A stretch of DNA of 60,000 bases from Owenia fusiformis. Its lineage: Eukaryota > Annelida > Polychaeta > Sabellida > Oweniidae. The position numbers and the translations under genes are program-made. The stretch's first letter is position 1. Each line of letters begins with the position of its first letter. The notes below the pieces were generated by a model. The model saw nothing but the letters and a program-made list of their open reading frames with translations. It ran no database searches and was not told the origin of the DNA. Shown piece by piece: positions 32,039 through 44,000 of the stretch. The stretch lies in NCBI GenBank assembly GCA_903813345.2, contig CAIIXF020000010.1:36075425-36135424 (forward strand), read 5' to 3'.

Positions 32039-35000
32039 GTATGAACAAGGAGATTGGAAATACGATACGATGTTCATGTAATGTTGCATTGTGTTACAGT
32101 AGTGAGCTACATGTATATTATATTCTACTATATTCACCTATAGTTTTTTTTAATTTGTAATCTATGCTTGCTGTATATGTTGAGCTATTCTTTATTAGAG
32201 ATCTTAGGTCAAGGTCACAATGACATTATACACTGTATCTTGTAAACAAAACTGAACTGAATGACTCATTAACTCTTGACCTTCTAGAATATTCGGAAAC
32301 TAGTAAACATTTAATCAGATTGAATCATGTCACTGAAGATGTCCAATCAAAACTCAACAAGTAGTCTTAGTTCTAGAAGATTCTTTCTAGATCATTCTTT
32401 CACATTATAAAAAGAACAGCACAGTGACTCTCATTAGCAGATAATTAAACCATCATAACTGGACATCTCAAAGGAACTAAATAGAGCAGAATTTCAAAGT
32501 CTATCAAAAGGACATCTTCTTAGCAGAAAATTACAGACACCTACTTTGGGAACATTTATAACAGTGCAAACATACAACCTGAGGACTTTATATGGACATA
32601 TATTATAACACACACTATATACGGATTATCATATACATTCGTGGATTATCATAAACATTTGTGGATTATCGTTAAACATTTGTGGATTATCATCAAACAT
32701 TTGTGGATTATCATCAAACATTATTGGATACGAACATTATAGGATTACAACAAACATTATTGGATTATTACAAACATTGGAGAACTATTAACGATTATTG
32801 AAACATTTCGTGATCTGGAACATTCCCAAGGATCGTCAACGACATTTTTCGACATCAAGAATAAGCTGTATCGTTGATTGGACATCACTTAAGTATTAAA
32901 CCTCCTTTATATTATTGTTATATTATTTAGTTTTCAAAATATAAATATATTGTTATCATATTTTAATTGCTGTTTTTACTTTCTGTTATTTTCGTACGTA
33001 ACAGAAATTGGGGGCTCGTCCGGGATACAACTACAACAAGCTAAAATTCAAATATTTCAAAATTAGAAATCCAAAACTTGTACATTAAAATTGTGAAGAC
33101 AGCAATTAATCGAAAATGAGTTTTGAGGTTGAGACATTTTTAGAAGCGCCCTCTTTGGAGGAATTTGATGATTTAAAGAAAACTGAACTTCTGGCAATTG
33201 CAAAACATGTTGGCCTGTCAGTCAAAAGTTCATACAAAAAGGATACAATTAAAAACTTTGTACTTCAATATTTGGTCGCAGAATCACTTCTGCCTGAGCA
33301 GCCAGCCCAGCATGTTGAGCAAGTTGATCCTATTAAGCTGAAAGAACTAGAATTGAGAGAGAAAGAGTTAGAAATTCAAAAAGAAAGAGAAATTAGAGAA
33401 TTGAGAGAGAAAGAAATAGAAAAAGAAATTAGAGAGAAAGAATTACAAATGCAAAATGAAAGAGAAATAAGAGAACAAGAAATTGAATTAAAGAGGCTTG
33501 AAATAGAAGCTAAATCCAAAACTGATGAACATGCTACTATGCATCAACATTTTGAAAATAGGTTTGACGCTTCAAAATTTCTCAAATTTGTACCTAAATT
33601 TCAAGAGAAAAATGTTGATAAATACTTTACACATTTTGAAAAGGTTGCTCAGAGCCTAGACTGGCCTAAATCTGCATGGCCAGTTATGCTCCAGAGTGTA
33701 TTCATTGGAAAAGCAAGTGAAATATTTGCCTCTCTCTCAGGAGAAGTATGCTCTGATTATGACCTAGTTAAAAATGCAATTCTTAAAGCTTATGAACTAG
33801 TACCAGAAGCTTACAGACAAAAATTTAGAAATGCCCACAAACAGAGTGACCAAACCCATGTTGAGTTTGCTCGAGAGCAAGAGCAGCTTTTTGACAGGTG
33901 GCTTGTCTCTAAAGATGTATCTGAAGAGTTTAAAAAGCTCAGAGAGCTTATGCTAATAGAACAATTTAAAAACTGTGTTCAGTATCACATTAGAACTTAC
34001 TTAGATGAACACAAGGTAGAAACTTTAAGTCAAGCTGCCACCCTGTCTGATGATTATGCTCTTACTCATAAGGGTAGTTTTATCAAAGGTAATCCTAACT
34101 TTAGAGGTTATCAAGGTAACAAACCTTCATATGATACAAAATCAAATCAGTCCTCATCATCAAATACATCACACAAAGCAAAAGACCAGTCTAATTCATC
34201 ACAGAGTTCTAGCTCAAAATCAGATCAATCAAATTCTTCAGGTCCAAAATCAAATGTCACCTGTAATTATTGTAAAAAGCCTGGTCATCTTATTTCTGAA
34301 TGCTATAGGATTAAGAATAGAAGAGAGATGTCTGGTTCTGCTCATTCAAATGGTTGTGCTACTGTTCCCATTTCAAGAAAGCCCATTGTTTGGGATTCAT
34401 ATACTCATACTGAGAAATCAACTCATAGTGATATTATGGAGGATTATAAGCCTTTCATGTCGGAAGGATCTGTGTCACTGTCAAGTGACGGTACCAATTC
34501 AAAGCCAATTAAGATTCTTAGAGATACGGGTGCATCTCAGACTTTGTTGTTAGAAGGTGTCCTTCCTTTATCTGAGGAGTCATTCACAGGTACCCATATT
34601 TTGATGCAAGGCATTGAATTAGGTTTTACTAAAGTTCCCCTCCATCGTATTCATATCACATCAGAGTTAGTCAAAGGGCCAGTTATTGTTGGTGTTAGGC
34701 CACAACTTCCTGTTGAAGGAGTCGCATTGCTTTTAGGCAATGATTTAGCTGGGGGTAAGGTATCTTTAGACCCCATTGTTACTGATCAGCCTTGTTCTAT
34801 TGAGGATTCTGTCCAAGAGGACTCTGATATATCCTGCTTGTGCTGTTACTAGGGCTATGGCTAAAAAGTTAGCTGATAGCGGGGATTCGTCTGTGGGAGA
34901 TGACTTTGATAGTGGGTTTTTAAGCTCCTTGTTTGATGATGAATGTCACTCACCACTTGTTAAAGATGATCCTTATCCTATTTTAAAGGCAAATTCTTCA

Positions 35001-38000
35001 TTGAAACAGCCTTCTGTTCGAGCCAAGCAGTCAACTATTGAGGCAAATTCTTCATTGAAAAAGCCTATTGCCAGAGGTGATTCACCTTCTGAGCAGGATC
35101 ACTATTTTAATGCGGTTTCGCCCGCTCTTGCTAGTCCTGATGAAGTTTCATCTTCTTCTGCTAGTGTTCATGAGGTTTCATCCCCTCCTTGTTCTGAGGT
35201 TTCATCCTCTTCTAGTTCTGAGGTTTCATCCTCTATTTCTGATAGTGATTCTTTGAAAAATGATCCTCATTCTAAACATATGTTAATTTATGAACAAGAG
35301 CATGATCCATCACTCATTGATCTTCATAAAAGATGTCTTACTATTGATGAAGCTGACAAGGTCCCTGTTTGTTTCTACAAAAAGGATGGCATATTAATGC
35401 GAAAGTGGAGACCTCCTGAAGCTTCCCCTGAAGACGATTGGGCAATTGTACATCAAATTGTTGTCCCAAAATCATATCATAAGGAAATCTTGAGTCTAGC
35501 TCATGATTCTCCCATGGCAGGTCATTTAGGAGTAACTAAAACATACCATAAAATACTCAATCATTTCTATTGGCCCAAATTAAAACAAGATGTCCAAGAG
35601 TATTGTAGGTCTTGTCATAAATGTCAAATGGTAGGGAAACCTAACCAGCAAATCTCATTTGCTCCTTTACAACTTATACCTGCATTTGATGAACCATTCA
35701 ATAAGGTTCTTATTGATTGTGTTGGTCCATTACTTAAACCAAAATCTGATAATCAATATCTGCTCACTATTCTTTCTATGGCCACACAGTTTCCAGAAAT
35801 AAAATCACTCCTTATGCTTAGGAATAGCAAAACCAAGTATATTGTGAAATCACAAATCAACAATTTCACATTAGTTGGGCTACCAAAGGAGCTCATATCT
35901 GACTTACAATCTAACTCAGTGCTGAGTGATTTCATTTGCATTGATAAAACTACTCCTGTGAGGTGTAGAGAGCTACACATGATGAAAAGGTATGTTGAGC
36001 GTGATAAATTTCTTACTCAGCATGACCTTGTGCTCTTAGGTCTTAGGCCTAACTTGTATGTAAATGATAACTATATGTTATTCAAGAGTCAGATATTGTA
36101 AATTATAATGATTAACTCATGAAGATTATATTATATGATAGGCAAATTGGAGATTTGAGATAACTGTCACTTATATACTGTATATAAAAACATTTGCCTA
36201 AACAGTGAAATTGATATTATATGAACAAAAAGATTGTATTAAGATTATGTGAGCATTATAGGTGATCATTAAATTGTGTCACAAGATTACTAAATAACAT
36301 CAGATTGTACTAGTAGAAACAGTTACATAAGATCATGTGATAATGTAAAACATTGTACAAGTTTAGTGTTTGTCAGACTCAAAAAAAAAGGTATACTATT
36401 GTACAAGTTATATGATCTATTGCATGTATTGTATTTATGACTTGATGCATAACTTAGTTTGATACTATTGTAGTATGATACTATTGTAACACATTATTAC
36501 AGAACATTATATGTTATTAGATTGTACTCACACTGTAACGATAGAAAGTATTATATACTTGTAAACATACTGCATATAAAAAGACTATTGTAAACAAATA
36601 TTATGTTAGTCTCAACCTCACTTTTAAAAATTGTAACGCTCGCTACTCAAGATATTATTGTAAAAGTTTTTCATTGCATTCAAAACTTTTCTTTTAAGGA
36701 GGGAGGTGTTACAGTAGTGAGCTACATGTATATTATATTCTACTATATTCACCTATAGTTTTTTTTAATTTGTAATCTATGCTTGCTGTATATGTTGAGC
36801 TATTCTTTATTAGAGATCTTAGGTCAAGGTCACAATGACATTATACACTGTATCTTGTAAACAAAACTGAACTGAATGACTCATTAACTCTTGACCTTCT
36901 AGAATATTCGGAAACTAGTAAACATTTAATCAGATTGAATCATGTCACTGAAGATGTCCAATCAAAACTCAACAAGTAGTCTTAGTTCTAGAAGATTCTT
37001 TCTAGATCATTCTTTCACATTATAAAAAGAACAGCACAGTGACTCTCATTAGCAGATAATTAAACCATCATAACTGGACATCTCAAAGGAACTAAATAGA
37101 GCAGAATTTCAAAGTCTATCAAAAGGACATCTTCTTAGCAGAAAATTACAGACACCTACTTTGGGAACATTTATAACAGTGCAAACATACAACCTGAGGA
37201 CTTTATATGGACATATATTATAACACACACTATATACGGATTATCATATACATTCGTGGATTATCATAAACATTTGTGGATTATCGTTAAACATTTGTGG
37301 ATTATCATCAAACATTTGTGGATTATCATCAAACATTATTGGATACGAACATTATAGGATTACAACAAACATTATTGGATTATTACAAACATTGGAGAAC
37401 TATTAACGATTATTGAAACATTTCGTGATCTGGAACATTCCCAAGGATCGTCAACGACATTTTTCGACATCAAGAATAAGCTGTATCGTTGATTGGACAT
37501 CACTTAAGTATTAAACCTCCTTTATATTATTGTTATATTATTTAGTTTTCAAAATATAAATATATTGTTATCATATTTTAATTGCTGTTTTTACTTTCTG
37601 TTATTTTCGTACGTAACAATTGTTTACAAGGAGTTGAAATATTCGACGAAACTTCTTCAAATTTTTGTTCAAATTATCTCAACATTTTCTGAATTCAAGA
37701 CAGTAAAACTGTTAATCTGTTCTAAAGATCCCAGTCTTACCCTGGGGATTTTTTTTTCAACTGGCAGATTCAGAAATATTCCTTATTTCATTTCATTTTT
37801 TTAGTCTATTCCTTTATAGGTTGTGTCTAGTGACTCTCAACCAAGACTATATACAATTATTTTGAAGCTTTTTGCAAGCCTGGCTTATCCCGTGCCAGGA
37901 CTATAGTCCCGAGAACATCTCAATCTTTTGCCTGTACGATTACAACATGGGAGAATTGTCTACACCTGTTACACTTAAGATACCTAAGACATTCTCAGGA

Positions 38001-41000
38001 CTATGGTCCTGGCACGGGATAAGCGTAGGCCTTTGAAAGGCATCACAGTTCCCCATGCTTTCTTACAATGTTGTGATACATCAACCATTATTTGAATCTT
38101 CTTTTGATCTTGAGAGTTTCTGGAAAAATATATGCTTGTTTTGTGTGAGACTCCAGAATCATTGGTATAGACTTATTCCTCACTTTTGTACGTAAATGGA
38201 AGTTCAAAAATGGTCAATCTCTGCGCTTTTAATGGTTCTGCTTGTGTTACAATATTGAGGCATTATTATTGAACATTCTGGCATCTCACAAACTAATCTA
38301 ATCAAAACACTTGAAGTTCATCCACCCCAGGCTGCGCTTTTATGCTACCTACTGTAAAAGATCCAATATTCTACCACAGTACATCCTTTAGTATATTTTT
38401 TGGGCTAGAAGTGTTATATTGCAGCTTCATTTGCCAACTTTGAAGCACCATTTTCAGGTCTGTAATGTCAGAATGTAACATCTAATTATGATTTGCTTTT
38501 AATGATGATTGTCTTTTTTCCAGCCTCGTGAAGATGAAGTTGATCTAACAGAAGAACATCTGAAACTGGAACTTGATGGTGTTGGTGTACAAGGTCAAAA
38601 TAAATACACTGTTGACCTGGAGTTTTATCTTCCAGTTGATCCTGAAGTAAGTCTATGGGGTGTCTCAGTATTCTTTAAATTTCTCATATTCTCCCGCTAC
38701 ACCACTTCTCACTCTTCCCCTCCACTTCAACTTCCTCAAGTGGTAGTTTTAGTTCCTGGGAGTTTTGGTGTGTATGGTGTTAGGAAGCAATTCTTTTGCG
38801 GCCTGTGTCTGTAACAAATGGCAGGTGGTGACATTTTGCATATTAATACCTTCTTTAAATACTTGCATGAGACAAACCAGGTGTTGCATAGTTACTTTTT
38901 TTTAAATGTTGTTTAAATATTTTGCATATTTATACATCGGCTGGGTCCAAAATATCCTTAGAAACATTGTGAGCTCACCTTGCGAGGTGGTATTCTTGTC
39001 TCAACCGGTAGGTACCAGAGCTTCAGTCTCTGTGCTAGCCATAGCCAGCTTACACAACAAGGGACTCAATTTTTCAGAGATTCATAATTTCTCTTGAAGA
39101 TGGATTTTTTTTCAATAGAGCTCTAGATTTTGCCAAAACATTAGATTGGTACCAAATTTGATTTTTCGAATGCCAATTTTTGTTGAATGCCTTTTTTGAT
39201 CATAATTATTTCAGTTTTACTCAAATTACTCTCAAAAAACACATTTTCAAGAAAAAATAGGAAAGAAAGTTTTTCAAAGTTAAAATTTTAGACTATTGAC
39301 ATGTGTTTGTTTACGTGATTATTTAAAATTATTCATTAACCTATACTGCCCTTACTGCCCTACTTAATTACTGTATGAATCATGTTTTAAAACATGAAAT
39401 AAAGAGGAAAAGACAGGAACTAGCAAGGAATAAAGTAAACGGACATGTATAAAATACTCTTATTTATACAAAAATACCAGAAAATGAGAATGTCATTCAA
39501 ATTTTACAGAGAAATGAGTGTAAAATGACATAATCAGACATTAAATGGATGTGTACAATATAAGATAACTAGATTCAAAGTCTTTTCCATCCATAAAATC
39601 ACATTTACTATTCATTATAATATTACTTCAAAATACTTGCCCGAGTGATATTAGAATAAATTATCTGTTGTTTCGGATATATTTATAAGTAGGCCTATGC
39701 TCTTGAAATTTTTTCTAGTTTTCCATCTTTTTCAATTTATTTTGTATTTTGAACATAACTTTTATCAATGGGTGTTTCATACACTGGATAGGCATGGTGT
39801 GATTTAGTATCCAAAGCTTCAAGTTATATTCTTCAAATTGCATGTACTGGTACATGGTAGGTAGCTTATTTTCTCTTTCATCATTTCTTTTATTTATCTA
39901 AGAGGGAAGAAGGGGAGATGGTATGGGACAGGGTAACTGATATATTCAGTAATTCAGTCAAGAAATATAAATGACACTTTATACCAGAAATGCTTAAATT
40001 CCACATAACAGTATTGAAATTCTACAATGGTGACATTTTCATAAAAATATGAACATTATAATAAAGTCTAATCATTCCATCCTAGCCATTTTTTGCCTCT
40101 CTCAGCAACCATTTTACCCGAACCCCCCCCCCATCGAACCCCCCCCCTCCCTGGCCAAATATTCTTTCAAAATCATGCAGTTTTTCAGCATTCTGAGCAC
40201 AAGTGATTTTGGCCATTTTTGGAACCAATTTGTCAAAAGTGAACCCCACTGGAATTTTTCAAAAAGTGATCCCCCTTGGCATATCCTGGCTCCGGGCCTG
40301 GGTTCTTAGCTCTTAAGTTGTTTATTTATTTGTTTCAGCAAAGCAAGTTCCGAGTAACCGGCCGGGGATTAGAGTTTCAAATTCGTAAAGTAGGTGTCGG
40401 GGAATGTTGGCCACGATTGACTGTTAGCCAGAAGAAACCAGCGTGGTTAAAAATCGATTTTGATAATCTTTACGATTCTGAGAGTTCGTCGGATGACTCA
40501 GAGAATCCTGAACAGGTAATTTAAAGGAATAATATTCCAAATTATGGCACTGCATCCTGGAATATTGCTTTGTATCAATCATCATAGCCTTAAATATATC
40601 TAATTGTTATATTACTGTCATATTCTTCACTCTCTGATTGGTCCATGTCCTACACATGACTTCCGTTGAATATCATTTTGATATTCACCAATCACGACAT
40701 AGTCATGGGTAATTTAGTTATATATATATTCCTGAGAGTACATTTATAATGATTAATTAGACATCACTGAATGTTATTCCATTAATGTGAATGAGGAATA
40801 TAATAGTGAATAATAAAACAAATATTTAATTCTATTTTTGGTGAATACCTGTGACAGACACTTTCACAAGATGATATTCCACTAGCCCTTCGGGCTTCAC
40901 GGAATATCACTTGTGAAAGATGAACAGGTATTCCTATTCACCTCAATAGAATTAAATACTTGTATAATATCTAAGTCTGCTTTATTATTTAATCAATGTG

Positions 41001-44000
41001 GCAAAAACTTGATTTGAAATTCCAAATATAATCACTTTTGTATACAGATACCGTATATGAGATATGTACATGTACTATGAATATTTTTTTAATGAATATG
41101 CAGTGTTCGCGCTGGCCATTAAAATTTCTGAGTCCCAGGGACGCAACCCATTTGAAAGATTTGAGTCCCCATCTAATTTTTTTGCGTCCCTCTTATTTCT
41201 TCACAAAGTTCGAGAAAATATAGTGAAAGTGAAAATAAAGTGGGCGATAATAGAGTGCTTACACTATAATGGGATAAAAATGACATATATTGTAATTTGA
41301 TGCATCCTCCCGATAAATATCTATCACTGGGTCCTTTTCACACAATTCTTAAGTAATGTTATACCAAAATAGTCCGAAATGAATAAAGGAAATGCTCAAA
41401 TTAAGAGTTTTGTTTTCACATTTTACAAACCTGCGATCTTAAAGGTCATGTCAAGGTCGTGAACTTTTGCTTCTTTTTATTAGACTCCAGATTGAAAATC
41501 TGGAGTCTATTGTTTTTGCCAGTATTCTTATTCTTTTTCTTATTTTACTGCCCACGTTTTCTCAACAACTATAAGGTATCCAGTAAAGACCATTATACAG
41601 TTTATTTAGGTTCAGTATCTAGTTGGTGGGAAATTGGGTCAAATTTTTATCTAGGTCAAAGGTCAAGAACTAGGTCAAATCTTACATTTGTCTATTATCT
41701 TCCTCGTTATTTATCGAAACGTCTTCATCTTTTTTTCATCATGTAGCTTAGAAACAGCCCTTTCATAAGTGTGCCATCCATTTTTTGATTACTCTTACAG
41801 ATTTTGAAATATGGCGTCCAGAAAGTAGGTCAAAATAAAAAGTTCTCCAAATTTAACATATGAGGTATGACTGAGGGGTAAAATTTTGTCGGGAATCCGA
41901 ATCTGCAAACTAAATTTGGATCTGACTTCCGGTTCGAAAGTTATGGCGTTTTGAAATTTCGAGAAAAATCGATCTGATGATATCCTGATAGAAAGTCAAG
42001 AGTAGCGAAGAAAATATAGAAAATATCATCCATCCTTCCTTCCTATCCTGTCTGATCATATCCTTCCTATCTATCCTTCCTTCCTATCCTTTCCTTCCTA
42101 TCCTATCCTTCCTATCCTATCCTTCTTTCCTATCTTATCCTTTCGTTCCCATCCATCTTTTTCTGGATGACTCGGGTTATTCTGGATGACTCAGTTTATT
42201 CTGGATGACTCGGCTTATTCTAGATGACTGGGCTTAAAAAAGTCTAGATCTGGAGTCTGAAATTGAACTTCGTTCAATTTCCAAAGTCTAGTTATCATTT
42301 CTCCTTATTCTGAAGACTTTTAGATGAAAAACCTCGATCTATCATTAAACATTTATCTTGATGTATAACATTAGATCATTATATAATGGTTTCTAGTGGA
42401 AATGATAAAGATAATCGTGAAAAACAATCGTTTCAATTTGTGGGGAACCACAGGGGATTTCTGCAATATTGTATGTTTTGATCTTCCATTTCGATTGCGG
42501 CATTTTCCGGAATATATCGGAACCAATCAAAATCCATGTCTCATACTGGAAACCCTGTTAATCTTCGGTAGTCATGATAGCAAATCAGATTTGTCGATAT
42601 AAATATACCTGGATCATTGCTCGTATATCAAGGTAGTGAGTTTGAAAATCTTGATGAAAATCTTGATGAAAATCATGTTTCACCGCTACTGTGCTGCAGT
42701 AAAAGTTATCTTGAAGCAGTTTATAATTTTTGCGTCCTAGGGACGTAAGTTGATTTTGATTTTTACGTCCAACCTTCTGAAATTTCCGTAAAAATGGCAA
42801 AAAACGGCGTCAACGCGAACACTGAATATGAATATTTTGCCCCTTGTTGTGTATAGGGCTTAATTTACCATCCATGGTTTATTCATTTTAGGACTTTGAA
42901 AAAGAAATGATGGCAAAACTTGGAAAAGACATCACGGATACCAAGACATCAGGTGAGTTAAGAATCTCTCATTCAACCCCATAATGTAAATATGTGAGAG
43001 AGAAGACCAAGAGCTTTTGCAAAACACAGCAGAAAAAGAAACACCCAAGAGCATAGCTAGGCATAAGGAAAACAATCCCCACTATCTCAAACTATGGTTT
43101 TCTATTTTTCTGAAAATAGAGCAGAGCATTGACCTTATATTGTTACATGTACTGTTTTGCCGTATCAAGTTTTACTTCAGCTCCTGTCCTGATGTATCAA
43201 CTATTACTTCAGCTCCTGTCCTGATGTATCAACTTTTACTTCAGCTCCTGTCCTGATGTATCAACTTTTACTTCAGCTCATGTCCTGATGTATCAACTCT
43301 TAATTCAGCTCCTGTCCTGATGTATCAACTTTTACTTCAGCTCCTGTCCTGATGTATCAACTATTACTTCAGCTCCTGTCCTGATGTATCAACTTTTACT
43401 TCAGCTCCTGTCCTGATGTATCAACTTTTACTTCAGCTCATGTCCTGATGTATCAACTCTTAATTTAGCTCCTGTCCTGATGTATCAACTTTTACTTCAG
43501 CTCCTGTCCTGATGTATCAACTTTTACTTCAGCTCCTGTCCTGATGTATCAACTTTTACTTCAGCTCCTGTCCTGATGTATCAACTTTTACTTCGGCTCC
43601 TGTCCTGATGTATCAACTTTTACTTCAGCTCCAGTCCTGATGTATCAAATTTTTCTTCAGCTCCTGTCCTGATGTATCAACGTTTACTTCAGCTCCTGTC
43701 CTAATGTATAAACTTTTACTTCAGCTCCTGTTCTGATGTATTTTTATATTTACAGCTGTTGCAGATGTGAAACTAGGGTACCTGTTTATATACAACATGT
43801 TCCAGTTCATAGGATTCTCTCTAATATTTGTCAAATTGCAATACAAGTACTGGAAGGATGGAGAAGGTAAGTTGATGTTTTCAAAAAAAAAATTATTCAT
43901 AGCTTAGTGTTTTTCTTAACTTATATTGAATAATAGATTGCATAAATTGTTGAAGGACTACTTTAAAGCATTGGTCTCTGATCCCTTTCAAAATAAAGTA

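Larger units (their letters stand above)
32092..37618 (+). mobile_element. Ty3/gypsy LTR retrotransposon lacking reverse transcriptase
   Basis: 5527 bp, flanked by the direct repeat ATTG (32088-32091 and 37619-37622). It has two 912-bp LTRs with no visible difference, starting TGTTACAG and ending GTAACA, plus a tRNA-Pro primer site and a polypurine tract. It encodes a Gag-protease frame and a second frame with the integrase zinc-binding domain and part of the integrase core. No reverse transcriptase or RNase H motifs are present anywhere. Protease followed directly by integrase fits the Gmr1-like group, in which integrase precedes reverse transcriptase. Likely moved with enzymes supplied by a related intact element. 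It is inserted sense in HACD3 intron 1. Confidence 0.94.
32039..38523. other. HACD3 intron 1
   Basis: 6.5-kb intron, of which 5.5 kb is the Ty3/gypsy element. Without it and one copy of the target duplication, the intron would be about 950 bp. The remaining part also holds a 142-bp inverted repeat at 37883-38024. Confidence 0.85.
38647..40338. other. HACD3 intron 2
   Basis: Contains a family-2 fragment, a family-1 copy and C-rich repeat copy B, all listed separately. The rest is plain AT-rich sequence. Confidence 0.7.
40516..42891. other. HACD3 intron 3
   Basis: Mostly occupied by a foldback at 40821-40960 and a 1724-bp element with terminal inverted repeats at 41101-42824. Confidence 0.75.

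Noticed and set aside
34050-34553. Open frame overlapping Gag in another phase
   Set aside because: Shadow of the Ser/Asn-rich Gag linker; no motifs.
36102-36695. Search for reverse transcriptase or RNase H remnants in the Ty3 element
   Set aside because: No open frame and no YXDD-like or RNase H motif was found in any frame I could read.
43160-43740. Regularly spaced 32-bp repeats resembling a CRISPR array
   Set aside because: Units are contiguous, without unique spacers, and lie in an animal intron.
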